Assembly (NCBI GenBank): GCA_036504735.1
Contig: DASXUQ010000005.1
Location: forward strand, 837,377-901,376
Source of the DNA: a bacterium
GTDB taxonomy: Bacteria > Electryoneota > RPQS01
Length of the DNA stretch: 64,000 bases
Direction of reading: 5' to 3'
Shown: positions 8,180 through 16,325 of the stretch, piece by piece
Position numbering within the stretch: position 1 is the stretch's first letter
Layout: each line of letters begins with the position of its first letter
Notes under the pieces: generated by a model
Told to the model about the DNA's origin: nothing
Seen by the model: only the letters and a program-made list of their open reading frames with translations
Databases searched by the model: none
Made by a program: the position numbers and the translations under genes

Positions 8180-10450
8180 TCAGAACTCCACGTTAACGCC
8201 CACGGAGGGCAGGATGGGCAACTGGGTGATCTCGTTGATCCGCGGCGGACTGTGCGACAGATCATAATCCCGGGTCAATACATTCTTGTGGTTATACACG
8301 TTGATGACTTCCAGATAGGGAGCCAACGTCCAGTGCCTGTAAGCATACCGCATCCGATAGGCGGCATCAAGGCGGTGATAATCGGGAATGCGGTAGCCGT
8401 TGCGGCGGTCGGGCAGGAACAGCGTCCCAAAGGCTCCGCCCGGATAGTAGTAGGCCATCACCTGTGTGATCGGCTGGCCTGTACCGTAGTTGAACCGGAG
8501 TTCGAGCGAACTGTGCTTGCCGATCTTCTGGCTGACGGCCACATTGGTGTTGTGCAGGCGGTCGAAGGCGGCGGGGAAAGTGAGTCCGCCATCATAGGCG
8601 TTGAAGGAACGCAGCGACGTCCCCAGTCCGTAGCCCGCCATGAAGCCGAAGCGGCCATAGTCCGCCTGCAGGAAGAGATCCATACCGAAGGCCCGCCCGC
8701 TGCCCACGTTGAACAGCTCCGACAATGGCTTATTTGCATTTTGGCCGTCGGGCGAATTGGTCATATTCCGCCGCAGTTCAATGACCCGCTGAAACCGTTT
8801 GTAGTAAACATCGGAAGAAATCTGGAAATGCTCACCGGCTTCACCCTCAAAGGTGAGCGCATATTGCTCGCCGCGATTGGGCGACAGGGTGTGATCCAGC
8901 GGAATGTAAGCGTCGAAGATCGAAATCAGGTTGCCGCCCATGCTCACCAGTTGCAGGTACTGGCTGTAGAGTCCCCATGCCGCGCTGAGGGAGGTCTTCT
9001 CCGACAGTTGGCGCTTGATGGCCAGACGCGGCAGCCAGTCCGTTGCCCGCGCGATTTCGTTGCGCTCCACCCGGATGCCGGGAGTGATCGTCCAGTTCTC
9101 TGTGGGGCGAAAATCGTCGGACAGATAGCCCGAGTACTGCCAGCCGCGGTTCGAACGGTCTACCAGTGTATCACCCGGCCCGCCGATGAAATACACGATT
9201 CGGATTCCTTTGGCGGTCGCGCCGAAGTCAAAGGTGTTGCGGGCAGTGGCGAACCACGTCACGTCGGATTTGAAGGTGAAGTCCTGAATCTGATTCTTGT
9301 ACTTGATCAGGTTGCCGGCGGATTGAAAGCCGAAATCCGAATCATAGAAGCTCCCGGCCACGATGTTGGTCGAGAACAGCCGGTGGGACCACACATGCAC
9401 AAAGGGCACACTGTAGGTGGCATTGCCCCACGTCAGGTGAACCTGATCGTGCGATGTCGACGTCAAGGACAGCACGTCGCGTCCGAAGAAGGCCGACGGA
9501 GACAACCGGTCTCCGTTGGCAAAATCCCGCGTGACTTTGACATTCAGGTCGTAGAAGTAGTAAGGGAAATCGTCCTCGATGATTCCATTGTGCTTGAGGG
9601 TCCGCGACGCCCAGTCAATATACGTACGGCGACCGGCGAGCAGATAGGAGCCATGCGGCAGCGGACCTTCGACGGTGCCGTTTGCCGAGAGGAAGGACAG
9701 TCCCAATTTGGCAACCCGGCGGTTGCGGTTGCCTTCGCGGTCTGCCACATCCACTACGGCGGAAAGCCGTCCGCCGTACTTGGCTCCGAAGCCTCCCTTG
9801 ATCAGCTTGACGTCCTTGATGGCATCCATATTAAACACAGAGAAAAGCCCGCCAAGATGGACGGGCTTATACACTTCAATGCCATTCAGGAGAATCAGAT
9901 TCTGGTCGCTGGAGCCACCCCAGATATTCAAGTCCGCGGAAAAATCCGAGGAGGGCAGCACGCCGGGAATCACCTGCAAGGAGCGGAACAGATCGGCTTC
10001 TACCAGTTGCGGCAGGGCGCTTAGTTCACGCCGCTCCATCTGGTACTGCGCCACCTTGGGAGTATATTCGCGGTCCGCCGTCTCCCGCGTCTCCACCGTG
10101 ACCTCGATCATCTTCACGGCTTCCGGCATCAGCCGGACGGTAAGGTGCTGGTCCACACCTTCAACCAGTTCAAGCTTCTGCGCCTGCGGCTGATACCCCA
10201 GCGCGGAGATTCGCAGCTCCGTCTTCCCTGCCGGAAGATCCGGAATCGAAAACAGACCTTCCACATCGGCGGCGGCCCCGCGCGGAGTCCCCACTACCGA
10301 TATGCCGGCGCTGGGAACCGACTCCCCGGTTTCGCGATCCAGAATCTTACCGGAAATCGTTACCGCATACAGATTCCCAACCACAGCACCTGTCAGCATG
10401 ACCACCATCAGGAGGATGCTTGTCCACAGTCGGCGTGAGTCGTGGTGCAT
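8180..10450 (-). CDS. TonB-dependent receptor with carboxypeptidase-regulatory domain (copy 1)
   Basis: An outer-membrane receptor of 756 residues. Domains in order: signal segment (1-30), a carboxypeptidase-regulatory-like beta-sandwich (about 31-115, GKILDRETGESVPSAGISV...GLFSIPDLPAG), a plug domain (about 145-240, GGSSDQNLILLNGIEVYKP ... GGFGAKYGGRLSAVVDV), and a beta-barrel to the C-terminal Phe of NVEF, the usual BAM recognition end. It should import or bind a TonB-dependent ligand; the substrate is not evident. It forms a unit with the DUF4249 lipoprotein that follows after two bases. That unit is duplicated in tandem at 10529-13694; the two receptors are clearly homologous over their full length. 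Confidence 0.9.
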   Translation of the reverse strand: MHHDSRRLWTSILLMVVMLTGAVVGNLYAVTISGKILDRETGESVPSAGISVVGTPRGAAADVEGLFSIPDLPAGKTELRISALGYQPQAQKLELVEGVDQHLTVRLMPEAVKMIEVTVETRETADREYTPKVAQYQMERRELSALPQLVEADLFRSLQVIPGVLPSSDFSADLNIWGGSSDQNLILLNGIEVYKPVHLGGLFSVFNMDAIKDVKLIKGGFGAKYGGRLSAVVDVADREGNRNRRVAKLGLSFLSANGTVEGPLPHGSYLLAGRRTYIDWASRTLKHNGIIEDDFPYYFYDLNVKVTRDFANGDRLSPSAFFGRDVLSLTSTSHDQVHLTWGNATYSVPFVHVWSHRLFSTNIVAGSFYDSDFGFQSAGNLIKYKNQIQDFTFKSDVTWFATARNTFDFGATAKGIRIVYFIGGPGDTLVDRSNRGWQYSGYLSDDFRPTENWTITPGIRVERNEIARATDWLPRLAIKRQLSEKTSLSAAWGLYSQYLQLVSMGGNLISIFDAYIPLDHTLSPNRGEQYALTFEGEAGEHFQISSDVYYKRFQRVIELRRNMTNSPDGQNANKPLSELFNVGSGRAFGMDLFLQADYGRFGFMAGYGLGTSLRSFNAYDGGLTFPAAFDRLHNTNVAVSQKIGKHSSLELRFNYGTGQPITQVMAYYYPGGAFGTLFLPDRRNGYRIPDYHRLDAAYRMRYAYRHWTLAPYLEVINVYNHKNVLTRDYDLSHSPPRINEITQLPILPSVGVNVEF

Positions 10451-10528
10451 GTGCGGCCCTTGTCGTTTCAGTGCAGGTTACAGCAGACTCTCCAAAGGGT
10501 ACTTTATCCGCGATGGCCAATCCACTGC

Positions 10529-11419
10529 TTAGGGACAGTTGTCGAAGGCGGGATTTTTGGCAATGTAGAAATAGACGGTGTCCACGCCGCCGACCGAGAA
10601 CAATCCGAGGGCACCGTGCACGTTGCTGATCGGATTCGGCTGAATGGCGATGGGCATCCACGTGCTGCTCCAGTACCACAATGCACTGTCACAGGAGAAG
10701 ATTCTCGCGCGGTGCAGCCCGTCCCGGTTGAATAGAATCGCCGGAGAATTGGTGCTGTCCATTGTTGGTGGCACACTCCAGTAGGAGGCGTAAACGCCTT
10801 CCCGCTTGTCAGGCCCAGCGTTGGTGGCGCACAGCAGTGTCGAGTCATCCGCATGATGCGGATTGACATTTTCGTAAATCAGCCAGTAACCTCGCGCCAG
10901 GCTGTCACGCTCCCAGTTGATGCCGTAACGGAACTGGCCATCATAGAGAATGGTATCCGGAGCCTGGTCCCTTGCGGGCACGGTGACGCGCACAAAACCT
11001 GCGGCCCGGGTCTGGGCTGTGATCGTGTCTGTGCCGGCAATGGCGCGGATCGAGTAGTGTGCTCCGGGAGTCAAGATGAGGGAATCACCGGGGCGGAGAC
11101 CGTAATATCCCGCTCCGCGCAGATCCGAAAGCCGCTCGGTCAAATGAAAAGTATCCGCTTCAGCCGTCAGCACCACATCCGCGCCACTGATGCCGACATT
11201 ATTGGGATCGTACCGTGTTTCCAGCCGGACCGTATGAGCCAGCCGGATTTCCGGCGCCTGTCCGACGAACATCTGTCCTTGAAGTACAATCTGCTCGACG
11301 TAATGATCCTTGTTGGCCGGATCACATCCGGCAATCAGCGCCAGCATCACCGTCAGTGTCGCGGCAAAGATGCAAAGAACGTTTGACTTTTTGGTTTTTT
11401 GGCATTTTGGCTTTTGCAT
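10529..11419 (-). CDS. DUF4249-type outer-membrane lipoprotein (copy 2)
   Basis: A 296-residue lipoprotein. A basic N terminus and hydrophobic stretch lead to a good lipobox (ALIAGC, Cys near residue 32). The DUF4249 signature is present: QIVLQGQMFVGQAPEIRLAHT at the start and SNVHGALGLFSVGGVDTVYFYI at the end, parallel to the paralog at 7344-8177. The ATG at 11419 is preferred over the longest frame (11443) because it leaves only one base to the stop of the TonB receptor 11421-13694, matching the arrangement of the other pair. The first 13 codons are built from A-rich CAAAA/GCCAAAA words that also occur between genes elsewhere in the window. It probably works with the upstream receptor as an accessory ligand-binding lipoprotein. 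Confidence 0.8.
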   Translation of the reverse strand: MQKPKCQKTKKSNVLCIFAATLTVMLALIAGCDPANKDHYVEQIVLQGQMFVGQAPEIRLAHTVRLETRYDPNNVGISGADVVLTAEADTFHLTERLSDLRGAGYYGLRPGDSLILTPGAHYSIRAIAGTDTITAQTRAAGFVRVTVPARDQAPDTILYDGQFRYGINWERDSLARGYWLIYENVNPHHADDSTLLCATNAGPDKREGVYASYWSVPPTMDSTNSPAILFNRDGLHRARIFSCDSALWYWSSTWMPIAIQPNPISNVHGALGLFSVGGVDTVYFYIAKNPAFDNCP

Positions 11420-11420
11420 C

Positions 11421-13694
11421 TCAGAACTCCACGTTGACGCCAACGGACGGCAGGAAAGGCAACTGATGGGTTTCGGCTACAACGGGCGGGTTGTCCTTGA
11501 ACTTGTAATCCAGCGACAACACGTTCTTGCGATTGTACAGGTTGACCACTTCGATGTACGGCGCGAGCTTCCAGTGGCGGTAGTCATAGTGCAGCCGGTA
11601 CGCCACGTCGAGGCGATTATAATTGGAGACACGATACCCATTCTGCCGAGAAAACGGCAGCGACTGACCGGGCAGGTCAAAACCGGGGCTGTACACGCCT
11701 TCCGCCTTGGTGATCGGCTGGCCTGTACCGTACGTGAAGCGTGCCTCCAGAGTGCCGTGCTTCGTCATCTTCCGGCTGACAAACAGGTTCGCGTTGTGCA
11801 GGCGGTCGAAACTGGCGGGGAAATTGTAAGGACCATAGTAACTAAACGAGCGCAGGGTGCGGCCCAGACCATAACCCGCCATCACCGTGTACTTGTCGAA
11901 ATCGCCCTGCATGAACAGGTCGACTCCCCAGGCATGGCCGTCACCGACGATAAACAGCTCGGAGAGCGGGCGATCCTGGTTTCTGCCGTGCTGTGTGTCA
12001 GTGAGCTTGGGATCGAGCTGAATAATCCGGTTGAAGATTTTGTAGTAGGCGTCCGCCGAAATCTTGAAGCGGCCGTCCATCGCATTCTCATAGCCCAGCG
12101 CGAACTGCTGCCCGCGATTGGGGTTCATCGTCTTGTCGATAGGCACGTAGGAATCGAAGATCGACACCAGATTGCCGCCCATGCTCACCAGTTGCAGATA
12201 CTGGCTGTACATGCCCCACGCCGCGCTGATGGAAGAGTTGGCGGTGAGATACCGCTTGGCCGATAGGCGCGGCAGAATATCGGTGGTACCGGCGATCTCG
12301 TTGTGCTCCAGCCGCAGTCCCGGGGTAATGGTCCACAGCGGCGTCAGGCGGAAATCATCCGACACATAGGCCGCCGCCATCAGGCCTTTGCTGGTGTGAT
12401 CCACCAAAGTATCCTGCGGGCCGCCGATGAAGAACGACAGGTCCATCGCCTTGGCCTGCACTCCGAAGTCCATCGCATTGCGGTCGCTGATGAACCACGA
12501 AAAGTCTGTCTTGAAGGTGAAGTCCTGTATCTTGTTCTTGAACAGGAAATAGTTGCCACCGGTATCGAAACGGAAATCCGAATTGTAGAAACTACCCGCC
12601 ACGATGTTGGTGGAGAACAGCTTATGCGACCAGACATGCACAAAAGGAATACTGTAGGTGGCATTTCCCCACGACAGATGGATCTGGTCGTTGGTGTTGG
12701 ACGTCAGGAACAGCACGTCCCGTCCGAAGTAGGCCGAGGGGGACAGGCGGTCGCCGTTGGCAAAATCCCGCGTGACCTTGGCGTTCAAATCATAAAAGTA
12801 ATACGGAAAGGCGTCGCTGATCACGCCGTTGTTCTTCAGCGTCTTTGACGCCCAGTCCACATAGGTGCGGCGTCCGGCCAACAGCCAGGAGCCATGAGGC
12901 AGCGGCCCTTCCATTGTGCCATTGGCACTGAGCAAAGACAACCCGAACTTGCCCCGCATTTTGTTGCGGTTGCCTTCGCGGTCGGCAATGTCTACCACCG
13001 CCGAAAGTCTGCCGCCGTATTTGGCCCCGAACCCGCCTTTAACCAGCTTGACGTCCTTGATAGCATCCGTATTGAATACGGAAAACAGACCGCCCATATG
13101 CACAGGCTTGTAGACGTCGATCCCGTTGAGCAGAATCAGGTTTTGGTCACTGGATCCGCCCCAGATGTTGAGGTCGGACGAGAAGTCCGATGTGGGCAGC
13201 ACGCCGGGAATGATCTGCAGTGAGCGCAGCAGGTCGGCCTCTACCAGTTGAGGCAGAGCCGTCAGTTCGCGGGACTCAAGATGATACTGTGCCACCTTGG
13301 GAGTGTACTCGCGTTCCTTGGTCCCCTGAGCTTCGACATTCACTTCCATCATCTGCACGGCTTCCGGCACCAGCCTCATGATGATGTGCTGATCATTGCC
13401 TTCAACGAGAGTGAGATCTTTGGTAAAAGGCTGAAACCCCAGCGCGGAGATCTTTAACTGAACGGCTCCCGCCGGGAGATCGGGAATCGAGAACAGCCCT
13501 TCTACATCGGCTGCAGCTCCACGCGTCGTGCCAACCACCATAATTGCGGCGCTGGGGACCGACTCCCCGGTCTCTTTGTCCAGGATCTTGCCGGAGACGG
13601 TAACGGCGTGCGCGGTGGAAAAGCAGATCGTGGACAGCAAGATAAGCATCATGAATTTAAGATGCATGCCTGTCCCTGTTTTGTGTTCACTCAT
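11421..13694 (-). CDS. TonB-dependent receptor with carboxypeptidase-regulatory domain (copy 2)
   Basis: A 757-residue outer-membrane receptor with the same architecture as copy 1: signal segment (to about residue 30), carboxypeptidase-regulatory-like domain (GKILDKETGESVPSAAIMV), plug (NLILLNGIDVYKPVHMGGLF, GGFGAKYGGRLSAVVDI) and beta-barrel ending NVEF. The start at 13694 has AGAGGATT upstream; a second ATG nine codons in is possible. It lies 55 bases after a MarR regulator on the same strand and one base before its DUF4249 partner, so it is probably the first structural gene of the operon. The transported ligand is unknown. Confidence 0.9.
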   Translation of the reverse strand: MSEHKTGTGMHLKFMMLILLSTICFSTAHAVTVSGKILDKETGESVPSAAIMVVGTTRGAAADVEGLFSIPDLPAGAVQLKISALGFQPFTKDLTLVEGNDQHIIMRLVPEAVQMMEVNVEAQGTKEREYTPKVAQYHLESRELTALPQLVEADLLRSLQIIPGVLPTSDFSSDLNIWGGSSDQNLILLNGIDVYKPVHMGGLFSVFNTDAIKDVKLVKGGFGAKYGGRLSAVVDIADREGNRNKMRGKFGLSLLSANGTMEGPLPHGSWLLAGRRTYVDWASKTLKNNGVISDAFPYYFYDLNAKVTRDFANGDRLSPSAYFGRDVLFLTSNTNDQIHLSWGNATYSIPFVHVWSHKLFSTNIVAGSFYNSDFRFDTGGNYFLFKNKIQDFTFKTDFSWFISDRNAMDFGVQAKAMDLSFFIGGPQDTLVDHTSKGLMAAAYVSDDFRLTPLWTITPGLRLEHNEIAGTTDILPRLSAKRYLTANSSISAAWGMYSQYLQLVSMGGNLVSIFDSYVPIDKTMNPNRGQQFALGYENAMDGRFKISADAYYKIFNRIIQLDPKLTDTQHGRNQDRPLSELFIVGDGHAWGVDLFMQGDFDKYTVMAGYGLGRTLRSFSYYGPYNFPASFDRLHNANLFVSRKMTKHGTLEARFTYGTGQPITKAEGVYSPGFDLPGQSLPFSRQNGYRVSNYNRLDVAYRLHYDYRHWKLAPYIEVVNLYNRKNVLSLDYKFKDNPPVVAETHQLPFLPSVGVNVEF

Positions 13695-13749
13695 GTATGG
13701 TTAATCCTCTGATGTGCTTCTTTCTTCGGGTTGTGAAGGGCGCTTCGTG

Positions 13750-14274
13750 TCACGCCTCGTCGAACGGGTTGGGGGTTGGGCGCAAATGGCCGACGCCCGC
13801 CGCATCGCCAGCCTTCCAGATCCATTTGATCATGACCATCACGGTGTCGCGCAACTCATTGGTGGGAAAGTCTTTCAGGTAGACGTCCATGATTTCGAAG
13901 TACTTCACCATTACGCGTTCGGTAAGTGCCCGGCCTTCGTCCGTAATCTCCACCAAAGACACTCGGCGGTCTTCCTTGGACGAAATGCGCTGAAGCAGAT
14001 GTCGGGCTTCCAGATCGTCCACCATCTGCGTCAGGTTGGACTGGCTGCGCATCATGCGCGCCTGATCCTTGAGTTCGGACATGGACAGTTGACCGCCGCA
14101 GTGACTGAGGGTAGCCAGCAGGCTAAACTTGGCCACGTTCAGGCCGAATTCCTCAAAAATCAGCGCATCTCCAGCTCTGGCCGTAATTTCCCCGGCCATG
14201 ATCAGAATCCGTGGGAAGGCGATCAGTAGCTGTGCCCGGCTTTCAAGATCAACATCAAATGCAGTGCTTTTCAT
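13750..14274 (-). CDS. MarR-family transcriptional regulator
   Basis: A 174-residue winged-helix regulator. Recognition helix and wing are visible in LSMSELKDQARMMRSQSNLTQMVDDLEARHLLQRISSKEDRRVSLVEITDEG (residues about 63-114, with the typical EDRR wing). The N- and C-terminal helices would form the dimer interface. It is the first gene of the probable operon that continues into the two receptor/lipoprotein pairs and the HD hydrolase. A palindrome upstream (14317-14328) is a candidate autoregulatory operator. The C-terminal PTPNPFDEA tail lies outside the usual fold. The effector is unknown; MarR proteins commonly sense small phenolics, drugs or oxidants. Confidence 0.85.
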   Translation of the reverse strand: MKSTAFDVDLESRAQLLIAFPRILIMAGEITARAGDALIFEEFGLNVAKFSLLATLSHCGGQLSMSELKDQARMMRSQSNLTQMVDDLEARHLLQRISSKEDRRVSLVEITDEGRALTERVMVKYFEIMDVYLKDFPTNELRDTVMVMIKWIWKAGDAAGVGHLRPTPNPFDEA

Positions 14275-14293
14275 AACTTAGAAAAACTTCTTT

Positions 14294-14328
14294 CGGAAAT
14301 TATTCTTCCGTGAAACTTACATATGTAA
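14294..14328 (-). promoter_or_regulatory. Candidate MarR operator/promoter region
   Basis: Upstream of the MarR gene is a perfect 12-bp palindrome, TTACATATGTAA (14317-14328), and closer to the gene an inverted CGGAA...TTCCG pair (14294-14298 and 14306-14310). MarR proteins usually bind such AT-rich palindromes over their own promoter. Assignment as operator is inference. Confidence 0.5.
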
Positions 14329-14446
14329 ATTAACCAGTCAGTATGTATTTGTCAAGAGGAGTAACTTCTGGAGCTTTGGGTAAAGGAGACTGTAATATCT
14401 GTATTTGACGAAACTCGGAGAGGCAGCCGACAAAACAACAACAAAA

Positions 14447-14472
14447 AGAGGCAAGCCCGAAGGCTCGCCTCT
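14447..14472 (-). terminator. Terminator of the M32 carboxypeptidase gene
   Basis: An 11-bp stem with one mismatch and a CGAA loop (arms 14447-14457 and 14462-14472) is followed on the minus strand by CTTTTTGTTGTTGTTTTG. It sits 22 bases downstream of the stop codon. Confidence 0.8.
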
Positions 14473-14494
14473 CTGAATCGATTCGAAGGAACGA

Positions 14495-16003
14495 TTACAG
14501 CTTGTACAGCGCCGAGTATTTTTCGTTCAAATAGCGGATGTAGTCTGCGGTGCCAAGGGGTTTGCCGGTGGCTTTTTGCATGAGTTCGTTGCGGACGAAG
14601 CGGCGGCCATACTGGTGGACATTCTCCCGCAGCCAGTGCAGAACCTCGGCGAAGTTGCCCTGCTCCATCTGCTGGTCCATGCCGGGCATTTGAGCGCGCA
14701 TGGCATACCAGAACTGTCCGGCGGCCATGTTGCCAAGACTGTAAGACGGGAAGTAGCCGAAGGCACCGCCTGACCAGTGAACATCCTGCATCACGCCTTC
14801 CTTGCCGTTGTTGGGCGGCGTGACGCCGAGATACTCTTCCATCTTGCGGTTCCACGCTTGGGGAAGATCAGAAATGGAGAGCTTGCCGGCAAACAGATCG
14901 CGTTCGATTTCGAAGCGCAAAATGATGTGCAGATCATAGGTCATCTCATCGGCTTCCACCCGCACCAGAGATGGCTCGACATGATTGATGGCGAGCACGA
15001 ACTGATCCAGTGAAACCTGCGCCAGTTCATTGGGGAAGAGTTCCTTCAGGCGCGGCAGGAAGAAGGTCCAGAAGGGCTTGCTGCGTCCCACGAAGTTCTC
15101 CCACATGCGCGACTGGGATTCATGAATGCCGTAGCTGAGAGCTTCGGCCAGCGGAGTCCCAAGATTCTCGGGGAGGAATCCCTGCTCGTAGAGCGCGTGG
15201 CCGGTCTCATGGATGATGCCGAAGATGGCCTGCTGCGGCGCGTGCTCATTGTAGCGCGTGGTGATCCGCACGTCGCCGTAGGTGCCGGAACAGAACGGAT
15301 GCACTGAGGTATCCAGGCGACCACCCTGAGTATCAAAGCCCATAGCCTGCATCACCTGCTCGCCGAACTTCTTCTGCATGGCAGCGGGATAGTCCATCTC
15401 CAGAAACCGATGGTTCGCCTTCACAGGCGAGGCCATAATTTTGCGGAGCAGCGGGACATTGGCGGCCTTGAGTTCATCGAACAGCGTGGTGAACATGGCG
15501 GTCGTGGCGCCGGGTTCGAACTCATCGATGAGGGCATCGAGCGGAGTATCCCGATACCCCAGATATTCGGCTTGCTCGGCGGTGAGGCGCACCATCTTTT
15601 CAAGGAAGGGCGCGTACTCGTTGAAGTCGCCGGACTCGCGCGCTTTGACCCAGGCTTCATGACAGACCGACTGGTGACGGCTGAGTTCTTCCACCAGTTT
15701 CTGGGGAATCTTGGTAGCGCGGCGGTAATCCCGGGTAATCTCCCGGAGGTTGGCTAACTGTTCGGGCAGCAGGTCCTGTTCATGAGCTTCAAGATCGGAA
15801 AGCAATTCACCAATCCGCGGCGAGGTCAGGCGGCCATGAGCCATGCCGGACGTGAGAGCGAGCTGGTCGGCACGCCTCTCGGCTCCTTTGGGAGGCATAA
15901 TCGTCTGCATATCCCAGTGGAGCAGTTCGGAAATGGTGCGCAGGACCGTGTACTCGCGGTACTTGGCGACCAGTTCGCCGTAGTGTGTCTGAACATTTGT
16001 CAT
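14495..16003 (-). CDS. Carboxypeptidase Taq, M32 metallopeptidase
   Basis: A 502-residue cytoplasmic metallocarboxypeptidase of family M32. The zinc motif HETGHALYEQG (HExxH) lies near residue 245, with downstream family motifs HESQSRMWENFVGRS and LVRVEADEMTYDLHIILRFEIE containing the third ligand glutamate region. These enzymes remove C-terminal residues from peptides with broad specificity. The ATG at 16003 (MTNVQTHYGEL) is chosen because it begins the family N terminus and has GGAG upstream; the longer frame to 16063 adds a poorly conserved 20 residues. No signal peptide. It is a monocistronic gene, divergent from the giant beta-helix gene. Confidence 0.92.
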   Translation of the reverse strand: MTNVQTHYGELVAKYREYTVLRTISELLHWDMQTIMPPKGAERRADQLALTSGMAHGRLTSPRIGELLSDLEAHEQDLLPEQLANLREITRDYRRATKIPQKLVEELSRHQSVCHEAWVKARESGDFNEYAPFLEKMVRLTAEQAEYLGYRDTPLDALIDEFEPGATTAMFTTLFDELKAANVPLLRKIMASPVKANHRFLEMDYPAAMQKKFGEQVMQAMGFDTQGGRLDTSVHPFCSGTYGDVRITTRYNEHAPQQAIFGIIHETGHALYEQGFLPENLGTPLAEALSYGIHESQSRMWENFVGRSKPFWTFFLPRLKELFPNELAQVSLDQFVLAINHVEPSLVRVEADEMTYDLHIILRFEIERDLFAGKLSISDLPQAWNRKMEEYLGVTPPNNGKEGVMQDVHWSGGAFGYFPSYSLGNMAAGQFWYAMRAQMPGMDQQMEQGNFAEVLHWLRENVHQYGRRFVRNELMQKATGKPLGTADYIRYLNEKYSALYKL

Positions 16004-16325
16004 GTTCGAATCTCCATTACTTTCCGAAATTGTAAATGAAATGCCATAATTCGGCAGTATCACTCATTCCAGCGCGAAGTCCACGATCGTAAGGCGGCCG
16101 TGGCAATTTGCTCACCGGTCAGAGCAGTAAGCTCAACCCTGCAACAGTTTTGTAAGATATGAGAAATCCTTGTTAAGATCAAGGATGTGAAGCGTTAAAG
16201 GATCCGGGCTTTTTTGAATATGTGTGATGCAGCTCTTTACACAGGCGGCTGTGCGCCTTATCTTATAGATTCGCGGCATGGGTGAATGGATGTTGATGAT
16301 TGCGATGGATGGGACGGACGATTCT
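16004..16325. other. Divergent intergenic region
   Basis: About 320 bases separate the minus-strand M32 peptidase from the plus-strand giant secreted protein. It should hold both promoters. I see no convincing gene, tRNA or strong hairpin, and no clear -35/-10 pair that I would commit to. The reading frame of the giant protein is open back to 16278. Confidence 0.4.

Noticed and set aside
8252-10024. 590-codon plus-strand open frame
   Set aside because: Antisense to the TonB receptor at 8180-10450; no signal, domain or ribosome site.
14352-14855. 167-codon minus-strand frame overlapping the M32 gene end
   Set aside because: Out of frame with carboxypeptidase Taq and running through its terminator; composition is Arg/His/Cys-rich shadow sequence.
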